Of a stretch of DNA of 64,000 bases, positions 36,709-46,118 are shown piece after piece. Source of the DNA: Pseudotabrizicola alkalilacus (GTDB taxonomy: Bacteria; Pseudomonadota; Alphaproteobacteria; Rhodobacterales; Rhodobacteraceae); NCBI RefSeq assembly GCF_003443995.1, contig NZ_QWEY01000012.1:1-64000 (forward strand). Reading direction: 5' to 3'. Both the position numbers and the translations under genes were made by a program. The notes under the pieces were generated by a model, which saw nothing but the letters and a program-made list of their open reading frames with translations, was not told the DNA's origin and made no database searches. How positions within the stretch are numbered: position 1 is the first letter of the stretch; each line of letters opens with the position of its first letter.

Positions 36709-37692
36709 ATGGCCGAAAAGCGTGTCTCAGTCCGACTGGTCGCGGAAGGCGGCCGTCAGGTCCGGGCCGAGCTGGAAGGGATCGGTGAGGCGGGCACGCG
36801 GGGTTTCGGTCGTCTGTCCTCCGAGATGGAACTGGCCAACGCCCGCCTCGGGAGCTTCGCCCGCAAAGCCGGGATTGCGCTGGCGGCGGTTACCGCCGCT
36901 GCTGCCGCTGCGGGTGTGGCGATGGTCCGCTTGGGGCTCGACGTCATCGGCGCGCAGGCGGACATGGCCGCCTCGCTCCGCACCACTGTGGAAAGCCTGC
37001 AAGTGCTGACATGGGCCGGGGAACTGGCCGGTGTCTCAATGGGCGAGATCGAACAGGCCACCAAGAAGCTGACCACGCGGCTTTCCGAAGCTGCTGCCGG
37101 ATCAGGCTCGGCGGTGGGGGCACTGCAGAGGCTGAACCTGACAGCCGCCGAACTACAGGCCTTGCCGCTCGACCAGCGCATCGTCGCCATTCAGGAGGCA
37201 CTGAACCAGTTCGTTCCGGAAGCAGAACGCGCTGCCGTGGCTTCGGACTTGTTCGGCGATCGCGCCGCACTGGCGTTCCTGCGCATCGACTCCGCTACGC
37301 TGCGCGAGGCCGCACAGGACGTGCAGGACTTCGGGGTGGCGGTCAGCGCGGCCGACGCGACGCAGATCGAACGCACCGGCGATGCCGTCGCCAAGCTGAG
37401 CCTGATCTGGCTGGGCCTGACCAACCGCCTGACCGCCGCCGTCGTCCCGGCGCTGGAGAAGGTGGCGAACGCTCTGGCCGACATGGCGCGCGGCACCGGG
37501 CCCATCGGCGGCGCAATCACCATGGTCTTCGACAACCTCGCCCGGCTTGCTACCTATGCCGCGACCTTCGCTGCCTTCATGGCGGGTCGCTGGGTGGCCG
37601 GGTTGGCCGTCGTTGCCCTGTCGGTGCGCGGCCTCGCCACGGCGCTGATCGTCGGCGCGGGGGAACTGGTCTCGATGCCATTCGTCAGGTAG
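36709..37692 (+). pseudogene. Phage tail tape-measure protein, truncated and inverted
   Basis: 327 residues of a tape-measure protein: KRVSVRLVAEGGRQVRAELE, hydrophobic segment IALAAVTAAAAAAGVAMV, then DLFGDRAALAFLRIDSAT and NRLTAAVVPALEKVANALAD. It stops at ELVSMPFVR, where these proteins normally continue for hundreds of residues. It is on the plus strand, opposite to the structural genes, so a segment has been inverted. Its own start and an AAGG site are kept. Confidence 0.75.
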
Positions 37693-38387
37693 GGCTCTCG
37701 GAAGCGCACGATGCGGACGCGGGGGTATTCGATCTTCGGCGCCCAGTCCTTGGCGCCGATTGCGATCCACATGCGCTGCGCTCCCCCACATACGGATTGG
37801 CCCAAAAGGAACCGCCCGGCTGCTCCCAAAGGTGCTGATAATTCCACGGACCGTCCCGAGCTTTGCCGCCCGTTGACGATCTGTCTGGTTAGGGTGGGTG
37901 GGTTGGGTGAGGTGATCCCGGCCCATCCCCGCAAGTGTCACGTCACATGCGATGGGCGTGGTGTCATGTCGGCACGGTGGCTCTGCCACGTCGCTGACAG
38001 TTTTCGGGACAAACATTGTTAGTGGCTGGAAGCACCTAACCAAACCCACCCACCTGAGCCGACATCGAGGTATCAACCTGTGGGTCCAGGGGACGTTCTG
38101 ACAGGCCAAAGCCCAGAAGATCGAAGACATGGGTGCGGAATCCCTGCTGCACGACGCGCGGTGCAATGTTGCGCCAGATCAGGGATGAGGATGGCGTGCC
38201 TTGAAGAAAGACAACAGACGCGCCTTCTCTGTGGCTTCTGCTGGCCGTTCACGATGACCTGTTCCGTGATGAGCTGGTTCATGGGGGCTCTACATACTTG
38301 CATTCAGCCCTCAGGATAGTTCGCCCTTTGCTTGCGGTAAAACGAGGTTTTTGACGAGAGTGATCGAAATGTGTCATGTCGGTGATC
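37693..38387. other. Rearranged debris with G-rich inverted repeat
   Basis: After the tape-measure stop a minus-strand piece (RMWIAIGAKDWAPKIEYPRV, RIVRFREPYLTNGIETS, about 37675-37800) looks coding but unplaced, probably another phage fragment. Then comes the 166-bp inverted-repeat unit described separately. I see no intact gene. Confidence 0.45.
37891..38056. repeat. MITE-like unit with 22-bp G-rich inverted ends
   Basis: The left end (37891-37912) and the reversed right end (38035-38056) match at 18 of 22 positions around GGTGGGTGGGTT. The left end alone contains four GGG tracts with one- and two-base loops (37892-37907), a textbook stable G-quadruplex motif. The interior has further short inverted repeats and no coding. 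Confidence 0.5.
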
Positions 38388-39206
38388 ATGACACGGCTGG
38401 AAATCGGGGCACTTCAGGCCCTTTGTGCGATTTAGAATCAAGGCGGCGTATCCCGCGCCGCCGCTGCGCTTGCGCTGTCGCTATCGGCGGTTTCTCACAA
38501 GATCAAGAGGTTGGAGGACGTACTTGGCTGCGACCTGGTGGACCGTCGGACGGGCCAGCCCCGTTTCACGCGGGAGGGTGAGAAGCTGCTTTGCTATGCA
38601 CGCCGGATCCTCGCCCTGCAGGACGAGGCGCTTCATGCCCTGAGCACCGAGCCTCTGAGCGGCCGGATAAGATTGGGTGTAACCGAGGACATGACGAGCA
38701 GCGGGGTGTCCTGCGTCCTCGGGCGGTTCACCCGTCTCTACCCCGCAATCTCGGTGCAGATCAGCGTCGCGCAGAGCGGGGTGAGCGCGGGTCGGCTGGA
38801 CCGGGGTGCGCTGGATGCAGGAGTCTTTCAGGTGTTTGCTGACGATCGTCGGCCAGACGACGTGACGCTGTTCGAAGACAGCCTGAACTGGGTCAAATCG
38901 CCTGAACTGGCACTGGACATGGGGCGCCCGATGCCACTGCTGGCCTTCGATGTCGACTGTTTCTACCGCGACTGGGCACTGCACCGTGCACCGCTACCGG
39001 GGGCAGGGTTCCGCATCATGATGGAATGCGCGAGCATTGCTGGCATGACTTCAGCCATCCGTGCCGGACTGGGTGTCATTCTTCTGAACGGTCGGCATAT
39101 TGAACCCGGTTTCGACATCGTGACGGACCACTTCCCGCCGCCGCCAACCTCGCCTGTATCGTTCGCACCGGTCCGAAAGCGCGCAATGCGACCATCGTGG
39201 CCCTGA
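38388..39206 (+). pseudogene. LysR-family regulator, broken
   Basis: Starts MTRLEIGALQALCAI, then TAG at 38433-38435 (codon 16), then resumes in frame with the winged helix (ALSLSAVSHKIKRLEDVLGC) and the effector domain (LSGRIRLGVTEDM, GVILLNGRHIEPGFDIV). Near 39145 the frame is lost; the alternative frame reads LACIVRTGPKARNATIVALI, the normal end of such proteins. So it has a nonsense codon near the start and a frameshift near the end. Translation from an internal start would lack part of the DNA-binding domain. Confidence 0.75.
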
Positions 39207-39215
39207 TCAGGATCG

Positions 39216-39386
39216 TGTCGATCAGGCTGCCGAGCGCACGATCCTGGGCGGCGATGAAGTTCCGCTCGAAGGGATCGGTGATGGCCGAACCCGCGCTGCC
39301 CGATCAGGCAGATGTGGATTATGCCGCGATTGTGGCCTTCGACCCCGGTGCCGATTTCGGTCTCCGCGCGGCCGGGAAGGGTGCCA
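39216..39386 (-). pseudogene. Second copy of the phage amidase, internal fragment
   Basis: Closely similar to 29740-29900: LPGRAETEIGTGVEGHNRGI and IHICLIG, then after a frameshift ITDPFERNFIAAQDRALGSL. Both flanks differ from the intact copy. It abuts the LysR pseudogene directly, showing that a recombination joined them. Confidence 0.75.
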
Positions 39387-40016
39387 GCGCCCGCACCTCG
39401 ACCGTGAAGGCATGCGGCCCACACCTGATCTCGCCGATGCTGCTGCGGCGCATCAGGATGCGCTGGCAGACCGCCTGCCAGTTCACCAGTCAAATCTCGA
39501 CCGCGGCATTGTGCCAGACCTCATCGCGGCGGCGTAAGTTCGCCCAGCAGGCATTGCGTTCTTCCTCCCCCGTGACCAGTTCGACAATCTGGGATGCGCC
39601 GTTCCGGTCCTTTCGGTTGGGCCAGAGTCTACCTCAACTGGATGAGGTGGAGGGGCAACGTCAGGGTGAAAGCTGCGACCGGGTCGTCATTTGGTGCCTT
39701 CTCGTGCCAAATGACATTCACGTTCCGACCAGCCTCATCGTCGTTGAGCAGGTGCTGCAGCAAGTTGTAACGGCCGAGCGCTGATCACAGACGGAGTCCA
39801 CCGTCGCGACCGATGTGAAGCGCCAACGCCGGGAACTGTTCAGAAACGATCAGCAGTCAGGCGGTATGGCTGCCTGATGCACTTAGGGGCTGCCAAGCCA
39901 GCCTGCAGTGATCGCCATCAAGCGGGCGAGATCGGAGGCCGGGTCTCAGCCATCGGCAAGCGGGTGCAAGAGGGACAATCCGTGTCTGCGACAGCCAACT
40001 CCTTTGGCCGTGACTG
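39387..40016. other. Debris between prophage and importer operon
   Basis: About 630 bases. A minus-strand piece (EERNACWANLRRRDEVWHNA, then a stop, then VNWQAVCQRILMRRSSIGE) resembles a fragment of a phage tail gene, broken by at least one stop. No intact gene or clear terminator for the importer operon. Confidence 0.4.
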
Positions 40017-41090
40017 TTAAGACCCGAAGATTTCACACAAGCGTTTGGTGTCGAGCGCCTGGCAGACGTGCCCCGGTGGTTTGACGGTCTCAGCCGCCTC
40101 GCCGGCGACGAGGGCGTTTACCACGGCTTCCTCGATGGCCTCTACGCTGGCGAGGTAAAGCGGATCAATGCGTTCGATGTTCAGTTCTTGTTTCGTCAGG
40201 ACGGGTGGTGCATGTTGTGGCATCGGGCCTTCGTTGGCGGTCGAAAATGCCAGAAAGATGTCGCCCGAGTTGTTGCCACCGGGCGTGCCGCCGCGACCGA
40301 TCCCGATGGCGGCGCGCTTGGCAAGCTGGCGCAGCGACAGACCGGAGAGCGGTGCATCCGTGGCGAGGATCACGATGATCGACCCCATTTCAGCCGTGTG
40401 GAGCGCGCCCTCTGGCATCAACCGGCCAACCGGGCGGCCAAGGATGGTCAGCCAGGGGCGCAGACCGTGGTTCGCCTGCACGAACGCCGCCACGGTATAA
40501 TCCTGTCCACCGATCAGGATGCGGCGGGACGAGGTTCCGGTGCCACCCTTGAACTCATAGGCGATCATGCCGTTGCCGCCGCCGGTCGAGCCTTCGGCAA
40601 CCGGCCCGGAGGCGCTGGCATTCAGGGCAGCAAGAGCATGTTCCGGCGTGATATGCAGCGCGTTGATGTCGTTCAGCACGCCGTCATAGGTTTCAGCCAC
40701 CACTGGCATTGCCCATGCGTGTTCCTTGCGGAAATATTCGGCATAGTGATCAATCATCCAGCGCGTCGCCCCATGATGCGCAGCGCCGACACCGTGGGTG
40801 TTGGTGATCAGGATCGGCCCCAGGAAATAGCCGGCATCATTGATCCAGTGTGAGCCCGTCATTTCACCATTGCCGTTCAGGGCATATTGTCCGGCCCAGA
40901 CCGGCTGCGCTGTCGTGCCAGGGCGGGGCAGGATGGCGGTTACGCCGGTGCGCATCTTGCGTGCCGGGTCGGTCAAGGTGCAAAATCCGACCTCTACTCC
41001 CGGTACGTCCGTGATGGCGTTGAACTGACCCGGTGTGCCGGGGAATGGCAGGCCAAGATCGCGGGCACGAGGCTTTGGGGTGGCAGTCAT
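40017..41090 (-). CDS. P1-family peptidase (DmpA/BapA type)
   Basis: 357 aa from ATG 41090. Self-cleaving N-terminal-nucleophile aminopeptidase family; the new N-terminal Ser is in GGNNSGDIFLAF, preceded by IGIGRGGTPGG, and TGSHWINDAGYFLGPILIT matches the substrate pocket. Members cut D-amino-acid amides, beta-peptides or small dipeptides. It is the last gene of the importer operon, starting two bases after the permease gene stop, so it probably processes the imported compound (a small amide or peptide-like amine rather than free spermidine). Confidence 0.88.
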   Translation of the reverse strand: MTATPKPRARDLGLPFPGTPGQFNAITDVPGVEVGFCTLTDPARKMRTGVTAILPRPGTTAQPVWAGQYALNGNGEMTGSHWINDAGYFLGPILITNTHGVGAAHHGATRWMIDHYAEYFRKEHAWAMPVVAETYDGVLNDINALHITPEHALAALNASASGPVAEGSTGGGNGMIAYEFKGGTGTSSRRILIGGQDYTVAAFVQANHGLRPWLTILGRPVGRLMPEGALHTAEMGSIIVILATDAPLSGLSLRQLAKRAAIGIGRGGTPGGNNSGDIFLAFSTANEGPMPQHAPPVLTKQELNIERIDPLYLASVEAIEEAVVNALVAGEAAETVKPPGHVCQALDTKRLCEIFGS

Positions 41091-41091
41091 G

Positions 41092-41928
41092 TCAGTCAGT
41101 CTTTCTGGAACGAAGCCACAGGCCAAGAGCGGCGATGATCACCGAGGCAAGAATGATCAGTGTGGCGATGGCGTTGATCTCTGGCTTCACGCCTCGTCGG
41201 ATCATCCCGAAGATGAAGACCGGCAGCGTCGTATCACCGACACCAGAGATGAAATAGGTGATCACAAGATCATCCATCGAGATGACAAAGGCCAGAAGCG
41301 CACCGCCCATGATACCGGGGGCAAGCTGGGGCAACAGCACCTTGCGCAGCGTGGTCCATTCACTGGCTCCCAGATCGGCTGAAGCCTCTTCCAGCGCGGG
41401 GTCAAGCCCAGCGATGCGGGCCTGCACGATGATGAAGACATAGGATGTCAGGAAAGTGCAGTGGCCGATGATGATGGTCACAAGCGACAACTGCATTCCC
41501 AATGTCACGAAAAAGATCAGCAGGCCGATGCCCAGCACGATGTCTGGCATCATCATGGGTAGCATCAGGAACCCGTTGTAAAATCCCCGCCCCCGGAACC
41601 GGTAGCGGGCCAGTGCGATCGCTGTGGCGGTGCCGATCACCGTCGAGATTGTGGTGGTGAACACCGCCACGGTCAGCGAGGTGCGTAGCGCGGCCAGCAT
41701 CTGGTCGGTGCTTTCGATATATGCAGCCCGGTTGCCCACGCCGGTCGCGCGGTCTGACAGGCCGAAAAGCCCAGCATACCAGTCTAGCGTGAAGCCTTCC
41801 CAGATCATCATGTTGACGGGGTTTGCATTGAAGGAATAGCCGATGATCACCAACAGCGGCGCATAGATAAAGGCGAAGAAAAGCAGTGAAAAGCCGGTCA
41901 GGGCGATCCATCCCCAAGGGTTACGCAT
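41092..41928 (-). CDS. ABC importer permease, PotC type
   Basis: 278-aa inner-membrane permease with about six membrane segments. The coupling loop EEASADLGASEWTTLRKVLLP matches the EAA motif of binding-protein-dependent permeases. It overlaps the PotB-type gene by eight bases. Works with the adjacent ATPase and binding protein to import a polyamine-like substrate. Confidence 0.92.
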   Translation of the reverse strand: MRNPWGWIALTGFSLLFFAFIYAPLLVIIGYSFNANPVNMMIWEGFTLDWYAGLFGLSDRATGVGNRAAYIESTDQMLAALRTSLTVAVFTTTISTVIGTATAIALARYRFRGRGFYNGFLMLPMMMPDIVLGIGLLIFFVTLGMQLSLVTIIIGHCTFLTSYVFIIVQARIAGLDPALEEASADLGASEWTTLRKVLLPQLAPGIMGGALLAFVISMDDLVITYFISGVGDTTLPVFIFGMIRRGVKPEINAIATLIILASVIIAALGLWLRSRKTD

Positions 41929-42805
41929 TGCCGCTGCCTTTCCTTGCCCGCGCGACGGCTATCAGCAGAACCGTCAGGACGACCGCCATGATGATCATCG
42001 ACAGCGCCGATCCAAAGGGCCAGTTGCGTGATGACAGGAACTGTTGTTCGACCAGATTGCCAACCATCAGCCCTTTCGCTCCGCCCAGCACATCCGGTAC
42101 GATGAAATTGCCGACCGAGGGGATGAAGACGATCACCGCGCCGCCCAATATGCCGGGCAGGGTCTGCGGCACCACAACCTTGACAAAGGTCTGCACCCGG
42201 TTGGCGCCAAGATCCAGCGACGCTTCGACCTGCGCGCGGTCCAGATTGTCGACCGAGGCGTAAAGCGGCAGGAACATGAAGGGGATCATGACGTAAACCA
42301 TCCCCAGCACCACCGCTGTTGGTGTGTAGAGAATTTCGAGGGGTTGTCCGATCAGCCCAAGCTTTAGCAGAACCGAATTGAACAGACCGGTCGGCTTCAG
42401 AATCAAAAGCCACGCGTAAAGCCGCACGATCAGGCTGGAAAAGAACGGCAGCGTAATCAGGAACAGAAACGCCAGCCGCCAGCGATCCGGCAGGCGGCTG
42501 ACCCAGAAGGCCACCGGATAGCACAGGATCAGCGTTACGATCACCGTCAGCGCAGCAAAGGTCAGCGACCGCAGCAGGATGCGCAGGTAGATCGGCTCGT
42601 AAAGCTCTATGATCCCGTCGGCCCAGCCGAAGATACGGCCGTAGTTCCAGTGATAGAAAGCCCATTCAACCCCGCCATAAAGGCCCGGCGTCAGAAAGGA
42701 GAAGACTGCAATGATCAACAGCGGCAGCACGAAGAACACGCCGAGGAACAGCGTGACTGGCGCAAGCAAGGCGCCAAGGATCACCGATTGGCGGCGCAGA
42801 GCCAT
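41921..42805 (-). CDS. ABC importer permease, PotB type
   Basis: 294-aa inner-membrane permease; N-terminal segment VTLFLGVFFVLPLLIIAVFS and coupling loop VEASLDLGANRVQTFVKVVV. The start overlaps the ATPase stop (TGATG). Partner of the PotC-type permease in a heterodimeric channel. Confidence 0.92.
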   Translation of the reverse strand: MALRRQSVILGALLAPVTLFLGVFFVLPLLIIAVFSFLTPGLYGGVEWAFYHWNYGRIFGWADGIIELYEPIYLRILLRSLTFAALTVIVTLILCYPVAFWVSRLPDRWRLAFLFLITLPFFSSLIVRLYAWLLILKPTGLFNSVLLKLGLIGQPLEILYTPTAVVLGMVYVMIPFMFLPLYASVDNLDRAQVEASLDLGANRVQTFVKVVVPQTLPGILGGAVIVFIPSVGNFIVPDVLGGAKGLMVGNLVEQQFLSSRNWPFGSALSMIIMAVVLTVLLIAVARARKGSGNA

Positions 42806-43872
42806 CAGCCGCCCTCCAGCACATGCACGCGGGCAGGATCATGGGCGAGGTGCAGGCGCGTGCCTTCGCCGACCCCCAGACCGTCGCGGACGATAACGCT
42901 GATATCTGGCCCCCCGCAGTCTGGCGTGACGCTGAGATGCAGGTCCGGGCCAAGGTAGACCGCCCGCGCGACAGTGCCAAGAATACCCTGCGCGGCAATT
43001 GTAAAGTCGGCGGGTCGCAGGATCGCGGTCAGCCGTTCGCCTGTCTTGCGTCCGTCGGCAGGCAGCAGCACTTGCACCCCTTCGGCCGTGCGGGTCAGGG
43101 CGGTGCCGCCCTCTACCCGGTCCACTGTCACGGAAAAGAGGTTTGTCTCGCCGATAAACTCGGCCACAAAGCGATTGCGGGGATGGCGATAGATGTCGCG
43201 CGGGGTTCCAATCTGCTGGATTCCACCCGCGCGCATGACCACAATACGGTCGGACATGGTCAATGCCTCTTCCTGATCGTGGGTCACAAAGATGAACGCG
43301 ATGCCAAGCCGGTGTTGCAGGCTTTTGAGCTCGATCTGCATCTGCTGACGCAAATTGCGATCGAGGGCAGAGAGCGGTTCGTCCAGAAGCAACAGCCGGG
43401 GTTTGGCGATGATGGCCCGCGCCAATGCCACGCGCTGGCGTTGGCCACCCGAAAGCTGGCCGGGCTTGCGTGCTCCCATGCCGCCAAGACCGACCTTTTC
43501 CAGCGTTTCGGCCACCTCGGCCTCCCGCTGGGCCTTTGCCACGCCTGCCACTTCCAGCGCATAACCCACGTTGCGCGCCACGGTCATATGCCCGAACAGC
43601 GCATAACTCTGGAAGACGGTGTTTACTGGGCGTCGGAAAGGGGGCAGCCCTGTCAGATCGGTGCCCCCCAGCCGTATCGTGCCACTGTCCAACATCTCGA
43701 ACCCCGAGATTGCGCGCAAAAGCGTGGTCTTGCCGCAGCCGGATGGCCCCAGAAGCGTTACGAACTCGTTTGCATCCACGTCAAGATCGACGCCATCGAG
43801 TGCGCAGATCTTGCCGCCTTCCGGCGTTGCGAAGTCACGGCGCGCCGCCCGGATTTCCAGAAGCGGAGCCAT
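42805..43872 (-). CDS. ABC importer ATPase, PotA type
   Basis: 355 aa. Walker A GPSGCGKTTLL, signature [14 protein letters not shown], Walker B RLLLLDEPLSALD, H-loop in FVTHDQEEAL. The C-terminal third (about 240-355) is the TOBE-type regulatory domain of PotA/MalK-like ATPases. It directly follows the binding-protein gene. Confidence 0.94.
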   Translation of the reverse strand: MAPLLEIRAARRDFATPEGGKICALDGVDLDVDANEFVTLLGPSGCGKTTLLRAISGFEMLDSGTIRLGGTDLTGLPPFRRPVNTVFQSYALFGHMTVARNVGYALEVAGVAKAQREAEVAETLEKVGLGGMGARKPGQLSGGQRQRVALARAIIAKPRLLLLDEPLSALDRNLRQQMQIELKSLQHRLGIAFIFVTHDQEEALTMSDRIVVMRAGGIQQIGTPRDIYRHPRNRFVAEFIGETNLFSVTVDRVEGGTALTRTAEGVQVLLPADGRKTGERLTAILRPADFTIAAQGILGTVARAVYLGPDLHLSVTPDCGGPDISVIVRDGLGVGEGTRLHLAHDPARVHVLEGG

Positions 43873-44898
43873 TTATTGCGCGGTACGGATCGTGTTCCAC
43901 GCGCGGTCGTAAACCCGCAGCGCGGCGCCGATGTCTTCAAAGATCTGCAGCCGGGCCATGGTTTCGGCGGGCACGTTGATATTTGGATTGGCCTTTATGA
44001 ATTCCGGCGTCAACGCGTTTGCGGGCAGGTTCGGCGTGCCATTGAACTGTTGGGCCACGTTCAGGGCCGCGATCTCGGGGCGCAGATAGAACTCCATGAA
44101 CTTCTGTGCGTTTTGCTTGTTCGGCGCGCTGGCCAGAACGCAGATATTTTCCTGATACATCGTGCCGCCTTCGGCTGGGATGATGTATTTGATGTTCGGC
44201 GTTTCGGTAAAGAACACGTTGCCGCCGACAAAGAACTGCCCGGCTGCGATATCACCCGAGGACAGCAGTGGCGGCACTTCGTAGGTAAAAGCCGAGATCG
44301 CGGCCTTGTGCGACAACACATAGTCGGTCGCCGCTTTTACCGCCTCCGGATCGGCGCTGTTGACCGGCGTGCCGGTCATGATGCTGCCGATGGCGATGAC
44401 TTCGCGCATGTCATCCAGCAGCGTGATCTTGGCGCCGGTCTTTTCCGGGACGGCAAAGAAATCGGCCCAGCTGGTGATAGGGCCGGTCACGTCTTCGTTG
44501 TAGAAAATGCCCACCGTGCCCCAGGCGTAGGGCAGGCAGTATTCCGAAGCGGGATCTTCCTTGGCACGCAGGAATGCGGGGTCAATGCGCGCAAAATCCG
44601 GATGGGCGTTGATCCCGGTCTTTTCCAGCAGGTTCAGCTTGATCATGATGTCGTTCATGTGGACGGACGGGAACACAATATCATAACCCGTCGCCCCCGC
44701 CTGGATCTTGGCCAGCATTTCCTCGTTCGAAGAATATGTGTCGAGGGTTACGGCTATGCCGGTTTCTTCGGTGAATTTGGTCAGAACGTCGGGGTTGATG
44801 TAGTCCCCCCAGTTGTATAGCGCCAATGATCCTTCTGCAGCCGCTGCACCCGCCATCAGTGAAAGCGTAAACGCAAGGCCTGTTGCTTTGGTATTCAT
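43873..44898 (-). CDS. Periplasmic spermidine/putrescine-type binding protein
   Basis: 341 aa with a signal peptide (LAFTLSLMAGAAAAEG). PotD-like blocks are LALYNWGDYINPDVL near the N-terminus and LPYAWGTVGIFYNEDV in the middle; the Trp/Tyr/Asp residues used to hold polyamines are in place in part. First gene of the operon with ATPase, two permeases and the P1 peptidase. Divergent from the RpiR regulator; the control region between them carries an inverted repeat. Confidence 0.9.
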   Translation of the reverse strand: MNTKATGLAFTLSLMAGAAAAEGSLALYNWGDYINPDVLTKFTEETGIAVTLDTYSSNEEMLAKIQAGATGYDIVFPSVHMNDIMIKLNLLEKTGINAHPDFARIDPAFLRAKEDPASEYCLPYAWGTVGIFYNEDVTGPITSWADFFAVPEKTGAKITLLDDMREVIAIGSIMTGTPVNSADPEAVKAATDYVLSHKAAISAFTYEVPPLLSSGDIAAGQFFVGGNVFFTETPNIKYIIPAEGGTMYQENICVLASAPNKQNAQKFMEFYLRPEIAALNVAQQFNGTPNLPANALTPEFIKANPNINVPAETMARLQIFEDIGAALRVYDRAWNTIRTAQ

Positions 44899-44969
44899 TA
44901 CATCTCTCCCGGTTGCTGCCTCTTTGCGTCGGCGCGTTTGATGTGATTGCGTCGGCGACTCGGGCGTGG

Positions 44970-45001
44970 TATTTGTGACAGAAGGCTAACATTCACAAAT
45001 A
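44970..45001. promoter_or_regulatory. Inverted repeat, likely RpiR operator
   Basis: TATTTGTG, 16 bases, CACAAATA: perfect 8-base arms in the divergent intergenic region between the importer operon and the RpiR gene, ending 17 bases before the regulator start. The length and position suit a dimeric MurR/RpiR-type regulator. A direct repeat GCGTCGGCG lies nearby at about 44928 and 44949. Confidence 0.6.
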
Positions 45002-45018
45002 ATGCTGTAAACATTGTC

Positions 45019-45885
45019 ATGCGCGAAGCTACCCGAGAGCCCGATGAAACCGCTCTTGCTGCAAGATTGCGCAGCATGCAGGCCGATTTGACCAAATCCG
45101 AGGCAATGATCGCTCAGTGGTTTTTGCTGAACGAGGCGACATTGGCACTGGAAACGGGGACATCCATCGCGGCCAAGACCGGTGTGAGTGAGATCACGGT
45201 CAGCCGTTTCCTGCGCCGGATCGGCTTTCGCGGGATGGCCGAACTGAAAGCTGAAATCGGGTCGCCAGCCGCCAAGCTGCATATCCACGCGGCGGATCGC
45301 TACATTCGGTTGCTGGAGGGAGAGCTTGGCACTCTTTTGCGTCGCGACGCCGATGCTATCCTGAGCCTTGGCACCCAGATCTCACGGAGCGAATGGGAAG
45401 CTGCGGTCACGGTCATAGACGAGGCCGATGAGGTTTTTGTCACCGGTTTCCAGACGGTCCGGGGGCTGGCCGAAGATTTCGCGCGGCGGCTGGGTATCGT
45501 GCGTGGGTCGGTCCGGTTTTTGTCGGCACATGATGGCGGGCTGGTCGAATGGGTGCCATCGCGACGGCGGGTTGACGAGAAAAGGACGCTGGTTCTGGTG
45601 GATATGGTTCCCTACGCGCGCGAGGCAGAGACCGTCGTTCGCACCGCGCGGGGACTTGGGATCGAGGTCGTGGTGATCACCGACGAGCTAAACACCTGGG
45701 CGCAGGTACACACGCCCTTTGTCTTTCATGCCTCGACCAAGGCGGGGGCTTTTCTGGAAAGCACCGGGCCTTTGGCAACGCTCCTCAATCTGGTTACTCA
45801 CGCGGTGGCAGGGCGAGACCCCGACAAAGCCCGGCAGCGGATCTCTGCATGGCCTGCGGTTCTGCGCGATCTGGGTCTATATTGA
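45019..45885 (+). CDS. MurR/RpiR-family transcriptional regulator
   Basis: 288 aa. N-terminal HTH_6 domain (LTKSEAMIAQWFLLNEATLA, TGVSEITVSRFLRRIGFRGM) and a C-terminal SIS sugar-isomerase-like domain (DEVFVTGFQTVRGLAEDFAR, VLVDMVPYAREAETVVRTA). Start ATG at 45019; an upstream TTG would run through the operator. Adjacent and divergent to the PotD-type operon, which it probably represses until the imported compound binds the SIS domain. Confidence 0.88.
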   Translation: MREATREPDETALAARLRSMQADLTKSEAMIAQWFLLNEATLALETGTSIAAKTGVSEITVSRFLRRIGFRGMAELKAEIGSPAAKLHIHAADRYIRLLEGELGTLLRRDADAILSLGTQISRSEWEAAVTVIDEADEVFVTGFQTVRGLAEDFARRLGIVRGSVRFLSAHDGGLVEWVPSRRRVDEKRTLVLVDMVPYAREAETVVRTARGLGIEVVVITDELNTWAQVHTPFVFHASTKAGAFLESTGPLATLLNLVTHAVAGRDPDKARQRISAWPAVLRDLGLY

Positions 45886-46118
45886 ACAGGGGATGTTCTC
45901 GCAAAGCGGTGCCTTGATGCCGCTTCGCGCCTTTTATCATTCGGACCAGGAAAATCGATCAATGCATCGCCTGCGCAAGTGGCGGAAAGTCGGCTGGTGG
46001 TGCCGACGCCATCGCTTGCAGCTCAAGGCAGGTGTGGTGCAAACGCGGCTCAGCCAATACACCATTGCCCAGCCAGCCCAGACCTCGTTCACTCCGGATA
46101 GCGCAGCTGGCGGCAACG

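Larger units (their letters stand above)
29369..39390 (-). mobile_element. Decayed and rearranged tailed-phage prophage
   Basis: Structural genes run on the minus strand in phage order (terminase, gpW-like, portal, protease/capsid) and then jump directly to amidase and holin, so tail, connector and regulation genes are missing. At the other end lie a tail-fibre-like fragment, an inverted tape-measure fragment, a second amidase piece and unrelated genes (VapBC, LysR). No integrase or intact lysogeny module lies within, and no att sites are visible. It cannot make virions. Confidence 0.85.

Noticed and set aside
42823-44820. 665-codon plus-strand open frame
   Set aside because: It is antisense to the PotA- and PotD-type genes, whose motifs are unambiguous; no ribosome site or family match.
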